64,000 bases of DNA, taken from assembly GCA_024697545.1 (NCBI GenBank), contig JAILFN010000053.1:1-64000 (forward strand). The letters are read 5' to 3'. Of the stretch, positions 29,828-39,178 are shown in pieces (position 1 is the first letter of the stretch; each line of letters begins with the position of its first letter). The notes under the pieces were generated by a model that was given only the letters and a program-made list of their open reading frames with translations, did no database searches and was not told the DNA's origin. The DNA is from Ruminococcus sp. (GTDB taxonomy: Bacteria; Bacillota; Clostridia; Oscillospirales; Ruminococcaceae). The translations under genes were made by a program, and so were the position numbers.

Positions 29828-30319
29828 ATGGACGGTAACGAAACAAAATGCCCCTGCTGCGGAGCGCCCGACAAAGAAGTGCATAACTTCTATAAATACG
29901 GCAGTCTTATCCGCGTCTGCAAAAACTGCGGCGAGAAATATTTAGACCGCAGCTTCCGCGAACCCGCTATCCAGGGCGTTCACCCTAGAGCAAAGAATAA
30001 TTATAAAAATAATTTTATATGTATCATCGGTGCAGTGATCTTCGCTGTCGTTTTTGCCGCACAGGCGCTTTGGTTTTACAAGACAAAGACCCCTTTCGGC
30101 TATGACACACAAAATCAGATAGGCGTGCTTATAATTTCCGCGGGTGCTGTTATCGGCTGTATATTACAGCTCATATATAACAAACTGGGTTATATGGACA
30201 AGTACAATCAAAGGTTCATTGCCGAAAGCGAAAGACGGCTGCAAGATCCGGAGTATGTAAAGGAACTGCTTGCCTTTGGTATTTATGTTCCCAAAAAATA
30301 CATAAAAAAGGAGAAATGA
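29828..30319 (+). CDS. Zinc-ribbon membrane protein, tandem paralog 1
   Basis: CPCCGAPDKE...CKNCGEKYLDRSFREPAIQG plus two hydrophobic segments; inside the his operon. Confidence 0.75.
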   Translation: MDGNETKCPCCGAPDKEVHNFYKYGSLIRVCKNCGEKYLDRSFREPAIQGVHPRAKNNYKNNFICIIGAVIFAVVFAAQALWFYKTKTPFGYDTQNQIGVLIISAGAVIGCILQLIYNKLGYMDKYNQRFIAESERRLQDPEYVKELLAFGIYVPKKYIKKEK

Positions 30320-30822
30320 CAATGGGTTATTCCGAGATGAAATGCTCGCACTGTGGGAAGATGAACCGTGAGAGCTGCAACGCCTGGATGTACGGCAGCC
30401 CTATACGCTTCTGCAAGAAATGCGGCGAGAAATACATAGACCGCCGCTACCGCGAGCCTGCGATACAGGGCTTTGACAACAGGACGATGAGCGCTGAACT
30501 ATATCTGAAGATCGCACCGATATTTGCGGGTATATTCGTCCTCGCGCTTATATGGAACAGATATACCGTGACCCACCTGGGCTATTTCACCACCTATCAG
30601 ATACTTTTCATGCTGGTCGGCGGGCTGGGGGCTGTCGGCGGTATAGTGCAGTATTTCCGCATAAAGCTGGGTATCGAGGAAAAGAGCAATCAGCGCTATC
30701 TTGCTGAGAGCGAGGAAAGGCTCAAAAACCCGGAGTACGTCGCTGATCTTATCGCCAACGGCTTTAATGTGCCGGAGAAGTACAGACCCGCAGAGGAAAC
30801 AGACGGAGGACAAGATGACTGA
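30316..30822 (+). CDS. Zinc-ribbon membrane protein, tandem paralog 2
   Basis: [10 protein letters not shown]...[20 protein letters not shown], similar to paralog 1; ATGA overlap (start 30316 or 30322). Confidence 0.75.
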   Translation: MTMGYSEMKCSHCGKMNRESCNAWMYGSPIRFCKKCGEKYIDRRYREPAIQGFDNRTMSAELYLKIAPIFAGIFVLALIWNRYTVTHLGYFTTYQILFMLVGGLGAVGGIVQYFRIKLGIEEKSNQRYLAESEERLKNPEYVADLIANGFNVPEKYRPAEETDGGQDD

Positions 30823-31177
30823 GAATAATTACATCAAGATAGATATTAACGACCTTGACCGCTATTTCGTCAAGAGTGAGCTCATACCTGCCATATGCTA
30901 TGAGGTCAACACAAAGACGGTGCTGATGCTCGCATATATGAACAAGGAGAGCCTTCGCAAAACGCTCGAGACAGGCTACACCTGGTTCTGGAGCAGGTCT
31001 AGGCAGGAATACTGGAACAAGGGCGCTACGAGCGGTCATGTGCAGAAGGTCATATCCATTTACGCCGACTGCGATGATGACACGCTGCTCGTAAACGTAG
31101 AGCAGACGGGTGCTGCCTGCCACACGGGCAGCTACAGCTGCTTTTTCAAGGAAATATATAACGAGGAGGAAGAATGA
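30815..31177 (+). CDS. hisI: Phosphoribosyl-AMP cyclohydrolase
   Basis: [66 protein letters not shown]. Confidence 0.98.
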   Translation: MTENNYIKIDINDLDRYFVKSELIPAICYEVNTKTVLMLAYMNKESLRKTLETGYTWFWSRSRQEYWNKGATSGHVQKVISIYADCDDDTLLVNVEQTGAACHTGSYSCFFKEIYNEEEE

Positions 31178-31178
31178 T

Positions 31179-31517
31179 ATGACAGTTTATCAGGAGATCT
31201 TTGAGGTGCTGAAGCTTCGCAAGGAAATGTTCGACAAGGGTGAGGCTCCCGAGAAGAGCTATACCTGCTACCTTTACAGTCAGGGCGTTGACAAGATCTG
31301 CAAGAAGATCGGCGAGGAAGCGAGCGAGACTATCATAGCCGCCAAGAACAACGACAACGATGAGCTGAAAAACGAGATCAACGATCTGCTGTACCACGTT
31401 ATGGTGCTGGCTGTGAATCAGGGTCTTGACTGGTCGGATGTTGAGAAGGTGCTCGACGAGCGCAACGAGAAGATCGGCAACTTAAAGCAGTTCAAGACTG
31501 TGGATAAGAATACCTGA
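31179..31517 (+). CDS. hisE: Phosphoribosyl-ATP pyrophosphatase
   Basis: KSYTCYLYSQGVDKICKKIGEEASETIIAAKNNDNDELKNEINDLLYHVMVL. Confidence 0.97.
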   Translation: MTVYQEIFEVLKLRKEMFDKGEAPEKSYTCYLYSQGVDKICKKIGEEASETIIAAKNNDNDELKNEINDLLYHVMVLAVNQGLDWSDVEKVLDERNEKIGNLKQFKTVDKNT

Positions 31518-31551
31518 TCCGTTTGCTGAGCAAAGAACGAAAGGGAACTGC

Positions 31552-32046
31552 ATGGACAACAAAGACTTCAGGATAAATATGGAGCAGCTTTCGGACGAAC
31601 AGAATGAACAGCTGACCAACATATTAAAGCAGGCGGAGAGAAGAAGAAGGAACAGCCTGCCCGAATCGACAGGCAAAAAGATAGGCATCATCGTGCTTTC
31701 GCTCTCGGCGCTTATAGTGCTGTTTTGTATGTATCTGCTGCTGTTCGGCGGCAAGGCGGAGGGCATCTGCACAAAATCGCCGCGCACCGTCAAGCATCAT
31801 TACGATTGTTATACCTACACCGTTGACGGCAAGGAATACTGGACCACATTCAACATGACGCAGGGCAAGCCCAGCCACCTCGGCAGGGAAAAGACGATAC
31901 GCTACCTGCCCGCCGCCCCTTCGGTGACCTTTGACTTCAACCTGCTGATACTCGCTCTGATAACCGCGGTCTTCGGCATGGGATTCCTGATGCTCTCGGG
32001 AGACCAAAACATCGGCGGGACTTATGAGCTGCCGAAAAGGGAATAA
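31552..32046 (+). CDS. Hypothetical membrane protein (two TM segments)
   Basis: IGIIVLSLSALIVLFCMYLLLFGG and LLILALITAVFGMGFLML. Confidence 0.65.
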   Translation: MDNKDFRINMEQLSDEQNEQLTNILKQAERRRRNSLPESTGKKIGIIVLSLSALIVLFCMYLLLFGGKAEGICTKSPRTVKHHYDCYTYTVDGKEYWTTFNMTQGKPSHLGREKTIRYLPAAPSVTFDFNLLILALITAVFGMGFLMLSGDQNIGGTYELPKRE

Positions 32047-32205
32047 GGCTGTAAGTTTTTTAACGGCAAAGCATTTTGTCGCTTACTTGATCTTCAGAAT
32101 AAATAAACCGACCCCGAAAAGTTTGTCAGACTTTTTGGGGCCGCTTCATTATAAGTGTCCGTTTTTAGTAACTCGTTAAGAAAATGTTAAAATACTTGTT
32201 TAGAC

Positions 32206-32234
32206 TTGAATTTTTTAGCTTTATGTGCTATAAT
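32206..32234 (+). promoter_or_regulatory. sigma-A promoter of pyrB
   Basis: TTGAAT-17 nt-TATAAT. Confidence 0.75.
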
Positions 32235-32310
32235 CAAAGAGTATGGATATTTGCGCTCCCGCATACAGGATGGGCGGCGGCGTGAAATATCGTGAAAGGC
32301 AGTGATGTAA

Positions 32311-33396
32311 ATGTCCGATTACGCACGAAGACTTAACCTTATCGATCTTAATGATTATCCCGTTTCATGGTGGAACGGTCTGCTGGAACTTGCACATGAG
32401 ATACTCAGTGCTCCGCAGGATTACGCAAAAGCCTGCGACGGCTGCATAATGGGCACCCTCTTCTATGAGCCCTCCACCCGCACGCAGATGTCATTCCAGA
32501 CCGCGATGCTCCGCCTCGGCGGAACGATAATCGGATTCGATAACCCCGCTACATCTTCTGTGGCAAAGGGCGAGAATCTTAAAGATACCACAAAGATAGT
32601 TTCGGGCTACGCCGATATAATGGTCATGCGTCACCCCGTTGAGGGTTCGGCAAAGGCGGCTGCGCTGACCGCAGAGTGCCCGATAATAAACGCAGGCGAC
32701 GGCGGACATCTTCACCCCACCCAGACGCTTACCGACCTGCTCACCCTCAAGGAGGAAAAGGGAAGCCTTGAAAACCTGACTATCGGCTTCTGCGGAGATC
32801 TTAAAAACGGCAGAACGGTGCATTCCCTCATAAAGGCTATGAGCTGCTATAAGGGGAGCCGCTTTGTGCTGATCTCTACCCCCGACCTCGGGCTGCCCGC
32901 ATACATGAAGGATATGCTCGCGGCTGACGGTCTGAGCTACAAGGAAGTCTCAAGACTCGAGGACGCTATCGGCGAGCTTGACGTTCTTTATATGACACGC
33001 ATACAGCAGGAACGCTTCGCCAGCGAGGAGGAATACCTCGCGCAGAAGGGCGCTTATATACTCGATAAGGAAAAGATGAAGCTTGCAAAGCCCGATATGA
33101 TCGTACTCCACCCGCTGCCCCGCGTTGACGAGATAGCGATAGAGGTAGACGACGACCCGAGGGCTATGTACTTCAGGCAGGCACGTTACGGAATGTTCGT
33201 CCGCATGGCGCTGATACTTACCGTGCTGCACAAAAACGGCACTCCTCCCGCACTTATCCGCGGCAGAGAGCATAAGTCGGTCAAGTGCTCAAACCCCCGC
33301 TGCATAACCCACCGTGAGCAGTATCTCCCCCATTTCTTTGAGGGCAGCGGAGATATACTTACCTGCGAATACTGCGATCAGAGAACTCTGATCTGA
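32311..33396 (+). CDS. pyrB: Aspartate carbamoyltransferase with C-terminal PyrI-like zinc-binding tail
   Basis: LFYEPSTRTQMSFQTAMLRLGG, RHPVEGSAKAAA, HPLPRVDEI; tail CSNPRC...CEYC. Confidence 0.95.
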   Translation: MSDYARRLNLIDLNDYPVSWWNGLLELAHEILSAPQDYAKACDGCIMGTLFYEPSTRTQMSFQTAMLRLGGTIIGFDNPATSSVAKGENLKDTTKIVSGYADIMVMRHPVEGSAKAAALTAECPIINAGDGGHLHPTQTLTDLLTLKEEKGSLENLTIGFCGDLKNGRTVHSLIKAMSCYKGSRFVLISTPDLGLPAYMKDMLAADGLSYKEVSRLEDAIGELDVLYMTRIQQERFASEEEYLAQKGAYILDKEKMKLAKPDMIVLHPLPRVDEIAIEVDDDPRAMYFRQARYGMFVRMALILTVLHKNGTPPALIRGREHKSVKCSNPRCITHREQYLPHFFEGSGDILTCEYCDQRTLI

Positions 33397-33448
33397 CGAC
33401 CCTGCGGCGTTTGCCGTAATGATCCGAGAAAGGAGGAGCCGCCCGCAA

Positions 33449-34534
33449 ATGGCTCAAAGTGTACAGTCCGACAGCGGAAGAAGTATAGTCCATACCGAGC
33501 GTGTCGGAAGGGTAAAGTATACCTACTACGACGACGGCGTAGTGAAAATCACAAGGTATAAGGCTAAGAAAAAGATATACTGGGGCAGGATATTTGCCGC
33601 GCTGTGTATGCTCATGATACTCATGATGGGCTTCATCCAGCTTGGCAAGTCCTTAAAAAAGGCTGTAAAAGGCAGCCGCACCGAGATCCAGGTGAATAAT
33701 TCAATGCCCGAGTTCGTGATGAGCGGCTCTGATAATACTACTCAGACTTCCGCCTCGGGAACTCCCGATGATGCCGAAGTTCGGGCAGAGGCTGAAAAGG
33801 GTCAGCTCTACAGCAATATGAATATCCGCGTCTGCATCGACCCCGGACACGGCGATTACGATACGGGAACTGTGGCGGGCGACGGCATAGTCGAAGCTGA
33901 GCAGAACCTTGAGATATCGCTGCTGATACGCGATTACCTTGAAAGCTGCGGCGTTGTTGTGACGATGACAAGAGAGTCTGATGTTTCGGTGTCTCTCTCA
34001 GACAGGTGCAGCATTGCCAATGAAAACGGCTGCGATTTCTTTGTTTCGATGCACCGCAATTCCGTTTCGGATACCTCGAGCGATTACAGCGGGATAGAGG
34101 CTTGGGTGAATAACAAGGCTCCCGAGTATGACACCGCGCTTGCACAGAATATACTCACGAAGCTCGATGAAGCGGGCGTGAGCGACGACCACGGCGTAAA
34201 GTACGGATACCGCGATATGCCCGGAAATAACTATCAGGTAAACATGGACACCGTGATGCCCAGCTGCCTGCTGGAGCTCGGGTTCGTGACCAGTGAGCAG
34301 GATAATGAGCTTTTCCTCAACAAAAAGCAGAAGTACGCCGAGGCTGTCGGCAATGCGATAATCGAGACTGCTATACAGCTCGGGGTCATCAGCGAGAGCG
34401 GCGAAAGGCTGCTTTCGGGACAGCTGATCTCCGAAGGCAAGAATAATGTTTATATCACCGACGCTTATGCAAAAAGCGGCGAGTTGAAATTCGTGACGGG
34501 CATAAATGATGCCGGGAACGATCCTCAAAGGTAA
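33449..34534 (+). CDS. N-acetylmuramoyl-L-alanine amidase (Amidase_3), membrane-anchored
   Basis: CIDPGHGDYDTGTVAGDGIVEAEQNLEISLLIRDYLESCGVVVTMTRESD, MPSCLLELGFVTSEQDNELF; N-terminal TM. Confidence 0.92.
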   Translation: MAQSVQSDSGRSIVHTERVGRVKYTYYDDGVVKITRYKAKKKIYWGRIFAALCMLMILMMGFIQLGKSLKKAVKGSRTEIQVNNSMPEFVMSGSDNTTQTSASGTPDDAEVRAEAEKGQLYSNMNIRVCIDPGHGDYDTGTVAGDGIVEAEQNLEISLLIRDYLESCGVVVTMTRESDVSVSLSDRCSIANENGCDFFVSMHRNSVSDTSSDYSGIEAWVNNKAPEYDTALAQNILTKLDEAGVSDDHGVKYGYRDMPGNNYQVNMDTVMPSCLLELGFVTSEQDNELFLNKKQKYAEAVGNAIIETAIQLGVISESGERLLSGQLISEGKNNVYITDAYAKSGELKFVTGINDAGNDPQR

Positions 34535-34536
34535 AA

Positions 34537-35214
34537 ATGAAAGGACGAGTAAAGATGTTTGATTTTCTGAGAAATGTAATGATCGTGACTACCGCTGCCG
34601 CTGTTATCTGCGGTTTTACAGGCTGTGCTGACAAGAACCAGCCCGAGCATTCGGCTGCCGATGATCCCGTAGCTTCTTCTTCGACAGAGGCAGAGGAGAC
34701 AGGAAGCTTTATCATCACCATGTATCCCGATACCGCTCCCATCACCTGCGAGAACTTCGAGAAGCTCGTGAGCGAGGGATTCTATGACGGTCTGACCTTC
34801 CACCGCGTTGTTGATGACTTCATGGCACAGGGCGGCGATCCCAACGGCGACGGCACCGGCGGTTCTCCCGATACCATCGAGGGCGAGTTCTCCGCAAACG
34901 GTCATGAGAACAACCTCTCCCACACCCGCAGCGTGGTTTCTATGGCAAGGTCTATGGATATGAACAGCGCTTCCTCGCAGTTCTTTATCTGCTATTCCGA
35001 TTCCGATACCTTCCTTGACGGTCAGTATGCCGCTTTCGGCAAAGTTACAGAGGGCATGGAGATAGTTGACAGCTTCCTTGATGTTGAGAGACTTGTGAAC
35101 ACCAACGGAGAAATGGCTATCCCCAAGGATCCTATCGTTATCACAAAGGCTGAAATGATCGAGGACGATACCGACGGCAATCCCCGCGCTAAGTTCAGCA
35201 TCTCCATAGGCTGA
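34537..35214 (+). CDS. Cyclophilin-type peptidylprolyl isomerase, lipoprotein
   Basis: Lipobox-like CGFTGC; TAPITCENFEKLVSEGFYDGLTFHRVVDDFMAQGGDPNGDGTGG. Confidence 0.95.
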   Translation: MKGRVKMFDFLRNVMIVTTAAAVICGFTGCADKNQPEHSAADDPVASSSTEAEETGSFIITMYPDTAPITCENFEKLVSEGFYDGLTFHRVVDDFMAQGGDPNGDGTGGSPDTIEGEFSANGHENNLSHTRSVVSMARSMDMNSASSQFFICYSDSDTFLDGQYAAFGKVTEGMEIVDSFLDVERLVNTNGEMAIPKDPIVITKAEMIEDDTDGNPRAKFSISIG

Positions 35215-35990
35215 TGCTGAACGAAGAAAAGCTGCTTTCGGCAGCGGGAGACTGCGGCTGCGTTATACACATAGTCCCCGAAACAGGCTCTACAAACGAT
35301 GATATGAAAGCGATGGCAGCCTACGGTGCTCCCGACGGCACCGTCATCGTGACCGATAAGCAGAAAAACGGCAAGGGCAGGATGGGCAGAAGCTTTTTCT
35401 CTCCGCGCAGCGGGGTGTATCTGTCCATGCTTCTGCGTCCCGAGGCTGATGTTTTGCAGTCGCTGCATTATACCGTTGTCGGCGCGGTAGCTGTCTGTCG
35501 CACCATTGAAAAGATCTCGGGCAGAAAGGCTCAGATCAAATGGGTCAATGATGTTTACGTTGACGGTAAAAAGGTCTGCGGGATCCTCGCCGAGGGCTCG
35601 GTCTCGGGCGACAGACCCGACTGGATAATCGTCGGCATAGGCACGAACATAACTCCGCCCGAGGGCGGCTTCCCACCCGATATCGCTTCGCGTGCGGGGG
35701 CGCTGTTTGAAGACGGCGATGCTCCCCGCGGCATTTCCGAGCTTTACGCCGCGGAGCTTATCCGTGAGCTTCGAGCACTTATGTCGCTTTCGCGTGAGAC
35801 TGTCGATGAGGTTATAGCCGAGTACCGCGAGCGTTCGCTTGTGATCGGAAGGGATATCATAGCCGTTACCCCCGCAGGAGAAAGACCCTGCCGTGCAGTC
35901 GGCGTTACCGACGCCGCAGAGCTTATGGTCGAGTATCCCGACGGCAAAATGGGTATACTCTTTTCGGGAGAGGTCAGCTTGAAGCTTTAA
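35214..35990 (+). CDS. birA: Biotin-[acetyl-CoA-carboxylase] ligase without HTH domain
   Basis: VPETGSTNDDMKAMAAYGAPDGTVIVTDKQKNGKGRMGRSFFSP, IKWVNDVYVDGKKVCGILAE; no N-terminal HTH. Confidence 0.93.
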   Translation: MLNEEKLLSAAGDCGCVIHIVPETGSTNDDMKAMAAYGAPDGTVIVTDKQKNGKGRMGRSFFSPRSGVYLSMLLRPEADVLQSLHYTVVGAVAVCRTIEKISGRKAQIKWVNDVYVDGKKVCGILAEGSVSGDRPDWIIVGIGTNITPPEGGFPPDIASRAGALFEDGDAPRGISELYAAELIRELRALMSLSRETVDEVIAEYRERSLVIGRDIIAVTPAGERPCRAVGVTDAAELMVEYPDGKMGILFSGEVSLKL

Positions 35991-36137
35991 GGAAAAATTT
36001 AGAAAACTTTCTTCCATATTCCGAAACTTTTTACTGATTATCACGAAATGAACACAATTGTAGTGTATTATATATATAAAGAATAATCAGAACTTTAGAA
36101 AAACATATTATTTTTCTCCATCATATTTACTGTAAAG

Positions 36138-36169
36138 GAAGAGGCACCGCGTGGTGCTTCTTCTTTTTT
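36138..36169 (+). terminator. Rho-independent terminator
   Basis: GAAGAGGCACC-GCGT-GGTGCTTCTTC followed by a T run. Confidence 0.85.
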
Positions 36170-36232
36170 GCATTGCAGATCAGACGATTATTTGAAATTA
36201 TATAAAATTTACGAAAAATGACCTTGCGACTA

Positions 36233-36261
36233 TTGCATTTTCATAAGATATGTGCTATAAT
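36233..36261 (+). promoter_or_regulatory. sigma-A promoter of the solute-binding protein gene
   Basis: TTGCAT-17 nt-TATAAT. Confidence 0.7.
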
Positions 36262-36319
36262 ATATTAGATTAGAAGTATTTGTTTTTGGCGAAACAATTA
36301 TTGATCGGAGGATATTAAC

Positions 36320-37735
36320 ATGAAAGTATTAAAGCGTATCGCTGCACTTTCTGCGGCACTTGTGCTTACTGCGGGTCTTGCAGCCTGCGGCAGCTCGAAG
36401 AAAAGCGGCGAAGATGAATCTTATGTCGATAAGGTAAAGGTAGAGGACACCGACGAGGTGGCTCCTATCGCTGAAGGCGAGGAGACCGAGCTTGAATGGC
36501 TCTCCTACTTCGACATCAACCCCAGCAAGAACTCAAAGGAAAAGAGAGTTGATCTCGACCTGTTTGAAAAAAAGGGCGGCACTATCCACTACTCCCCCAC
36601 GACCTCGATGGTAAAGTATGACCAGCTCGCAAACCGCGTGCTCTCCAACGACCCGCCCGATCTTTTCTGGTTCGAGCAGAAGATGACCTTCCCCTGCTAC
36701 TGCGTAAAGGGAATGTTCCAGCCCGTTGATGATGTCGTAGATTTCGACAGCGATCTCTGGGTCGATATGAAGGGTCTTGCAGATCAGTTCGTGCTAAACG
36801 GCAAGCACTATGTCGCACCCGTTTCGGTCGGACCTCTTTCGGTGCTGACCTACAACAAGGATTTCATCGAAGCCAACGCCCTTGACGATCCTTACGATCT
36901 TTACATGGACGGCGACTGGACTTGGGATACCTGGTACGGTCTGATGGAGGAATTCGTAAACGGCGCTACCGGCGAGGAACAGCGCTACGGCATAAACGGC
37001 TGGTTCGGTCCGTTCATATTCCAGTCCACGGGTCAGACTCTTATCACTTATGATGAGGAAAAGGACGAGTTCGTATCCAATATCGATAACCCAGAATTCG
37101 ACCGCGCTTCCTCGCTGCTTTATGATTTAAAGAAGAACAACTATTACTACGGCGACTGGATAGGCAGCGCTACCGAGTGCTTTAAGAAGAACATACTCTT
37201 CTACGGCATGGGCACATGGGCAGTTTCTCCAAAGGAAGGCGACAACTGGGGCATCGTTCCAATGCCCAGAGACCCTAACTCTGATAACAACTACACCACG
37301 ATCGACATCGCGGCTTATATGTGGGTAAAGGGCTCGACCAAGAAGGACGCTGTACGCTGCTGGTATGAGTGCGCGCGCATAGCAGAATCGGATCCCGAGT
37401 ATACCGAGGCAGGCAGAGAGAAGTTCTTCGTAACTCAGCCCGCATGGACAGATGAGATGTATGAGATGGCAAACGTTGAGCCTCTGACCGACAAGTATAT
37501 CAAGGTCGTCGATCCCGGCTACGGTATCTCCACCATCCTCTCAAACGACGATGCCGCTACAAACGCCACCAAGGAAGCGGTAATACCTTATATGTATACT
37601 TCCGTTATGAAGACCGACGACGACGGCAAGCAGTTCACATGGACTCAGCTGCGTGAGACCTACTCTTCGACCATTGATTCCGAACTCAAGACATTCAATG
37701 AGGAGTACCACAAGTTTATTCAGGAAGGCAATTGA
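36320..37735 (+). CDS. Extracellular solute-binding lipoprotein (family 1-like)
   Basis: Lipobox LTAGLAACGSS; NRVLSNDPPDLFWFEQ, YGINGWFGPF, sugar-ABC-type SBP features. Confidence 0.85.
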   Translation: MKVLKRIAALSAALVLTAGLAACGSSKKSGEDESYVDKVKVEDTDEVAPIAEGEETELEWLSYFDINPSKNSKEKRVDLDLFEKKGGTIHYSPTTSMVKYDQLANRVLSNDPPDLFWFEQKMTFPCYCVKGMFQPVDDVVDFDSDLWVDMKGLADQFVLNGKHYVAPVSVGPLSVLTYNKDFIEANALDDPYDLYMDGDWTWDTWYGLMEEFVNGATGEEQRYGINGWFGPFIFQSTGQTLITYDEEKDEFVSNIDNPEFDRASSLLYDLKKNNYYYGDWIGSATECFKKNILFYGMGTWAVSPKEGDNWGIVPMPRDPNSDNNYTTIDIAAYMWVKGSTKKDAVRCWYECARIAESDPEYTEAGREKFFVTQPAWTDEMYEMANVEPLTDKYIKVVDPGYGISTILSNDDAATNATKEAVIPYMYTSVMKTDDDGKQFTWTQLRETYSSTIDSELKTFNEEYHKFIQEGN

Positions 37736-37801
37736 CAGAACTGTTTTATTTCCCCGCCCAAACAGCGGGGAATAAAGCTTTTTGGTGACGGAGAACAAAG
37801 T

Positions 37802-39175
37802 ATGAAAAGAACATTACGCGCAGCCGCCGCCGTGACGGCAGCGCTTGTTATAAGCAGCTGTACCGTAAAGATAGATAATGTTGACAGCAACGGCGAGCTG
37901 CTGTATCGTTCGTCAAGGGCTGATATGAGCAGTGCTGCCGAGACGACCCTGACAGAGACTGAGGCTTCCGTATCGGAAGAGCCCGATGACAGCGCCGAAG
38001 AGGAGCAGGGCATCGTTATGCCCGATGACAATACCCTGACCGTGCTGATCGGCGACGACCACGAGAAGCTGCTTGAAGGCTGCAATAGTTTTTTTGAGAG
38101 CCTGGGCGGAGAGCTTAAAACAGAAGTCGTTGACAGCGACCTTATGTATGATACCATCGCCGCGGGCGTGATATCCGACAGCCCGATCGATGTCGCGACC
38201 TTCGATAACGGTATGCTGTTCCCATACTTTGCGGTCAACGGCATTGCCGCACCGATAGATCATGAGATCGAGATGCCGGCACTCCCCGATAAGCTGGAGG
38301 ACGCGGCGGATCTGTTTGCGATAAACAACTGGCACTATGTGTTCCCGCTCGGGATCGGGCAGTCATATCGCCTGCTTTACGACACCGAGACTATAAAAAG
38401 GTACAAGCTTGAAGACCCCGCTGATATTTCCGACAGCGAATGGAGCACCGAAAAGCTGTGCGAGATGATAGGTAAATTCCACGAACGCGGCGGAGAGTTC
38501 CCTATATCGGGCAACTACGGCGAGCCGATACATATCTCGACGGGAAGTGCTCTTGCGATATTCGAGCGCGATCCTGCGGGTTTTTATAACAATCTTTTCG
38601 ACCCCGCAATGGCTGAGACTACCGATATGCTGTTTTTGCAAAAGCAGAATGGTATCGACATGGAAAGGCAGTTTGCCTCCCCCGCCGAAGCCTTCAGAGA
38701 GGGCGTGCTGTTTTACTCGGCGACGTTGTTTGAAGCCGAAAAGGAACCGCTGCCCGATACGGTAAAATCGGTCGCGGTGCCGACCTTGAAGGAACTGGAC
38801 AGGTACAGCGAGCTTTCGGTATACGGTCTGACGCTTATGGAAGCATCGGAGCATAAGGCGGCGGCGGAGTGCTATTTCAAGTGCGCCGCAGAATATGCCG
38901 CCGCAGAGCTGCCTGCGGGAAGATTTGCAGATGATTACCGCCTTGAAAGCCTTGAAAGGACTGTCTACCCTTATGACAAGGGCATATCCCCAGGCGTTTC
39001 ATACAGCCCCGCCCACATGAACGAGGACAATCAGCTGGCGGTGTCGCCGCTTATATATACGGGGCTGGAGAACAAGGAAGACTGGGGCGGCGTGTGCGCA
39101 TATTATTCACGCTTGTTTATTAACGATTGTACCGCGCTGAACAACATTATCAGCAAGGAGATTTACGGAGACTGA
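37802..39175 (+). CDS. Extracellular solute-binding lipoprotein, divergent second copy
   Basis: Lipobox-like VISSC; LYDTETIKRYKLEDPADISDSEWSTEKLCEMI, SBP-like architecture similar to the upstream protein. Confidence 0.7.
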   Translation: MKRTLRAAAAVTAALVISSCTVKIDNVDSNGELLYRSSRADMSSAAETTLTETEASVSEEPDDSAEEEQGIVMPDDNTLTVLIGDDHEKLLEGCNSFFESLGGELKTEVVDSDLMYDTIAAGVISDSPIDVATFDNGMLFPYFAVNGIAAPIDHEIEMPALPDKLEDAADLFAINNWHYVFPLGIGQSYRLLYDTETIKRYKLEDPADISDSEWSTEKLCEMIGKFHERGGEFPISGNYGEPIHISTGSALAIFERDPAGFYNNLFDPAMAETTDMLFLQKQNGIDMERQFASPAEAFREGVLFYSATLFEAEKEPLPDTVKSVAVPTLKELDRYSELSVYGLTLMEASEHKAAAECYFKCAAEYAAAELPAGRFADDYRLESLERTVYPYDKGISPGVSYSPAHMNEDNQLAVSPLIYTGLENKEDWGGVCAYYSRLFINDCTALNNIISKEIYGD

Positions 39176-39178
39176 CTT

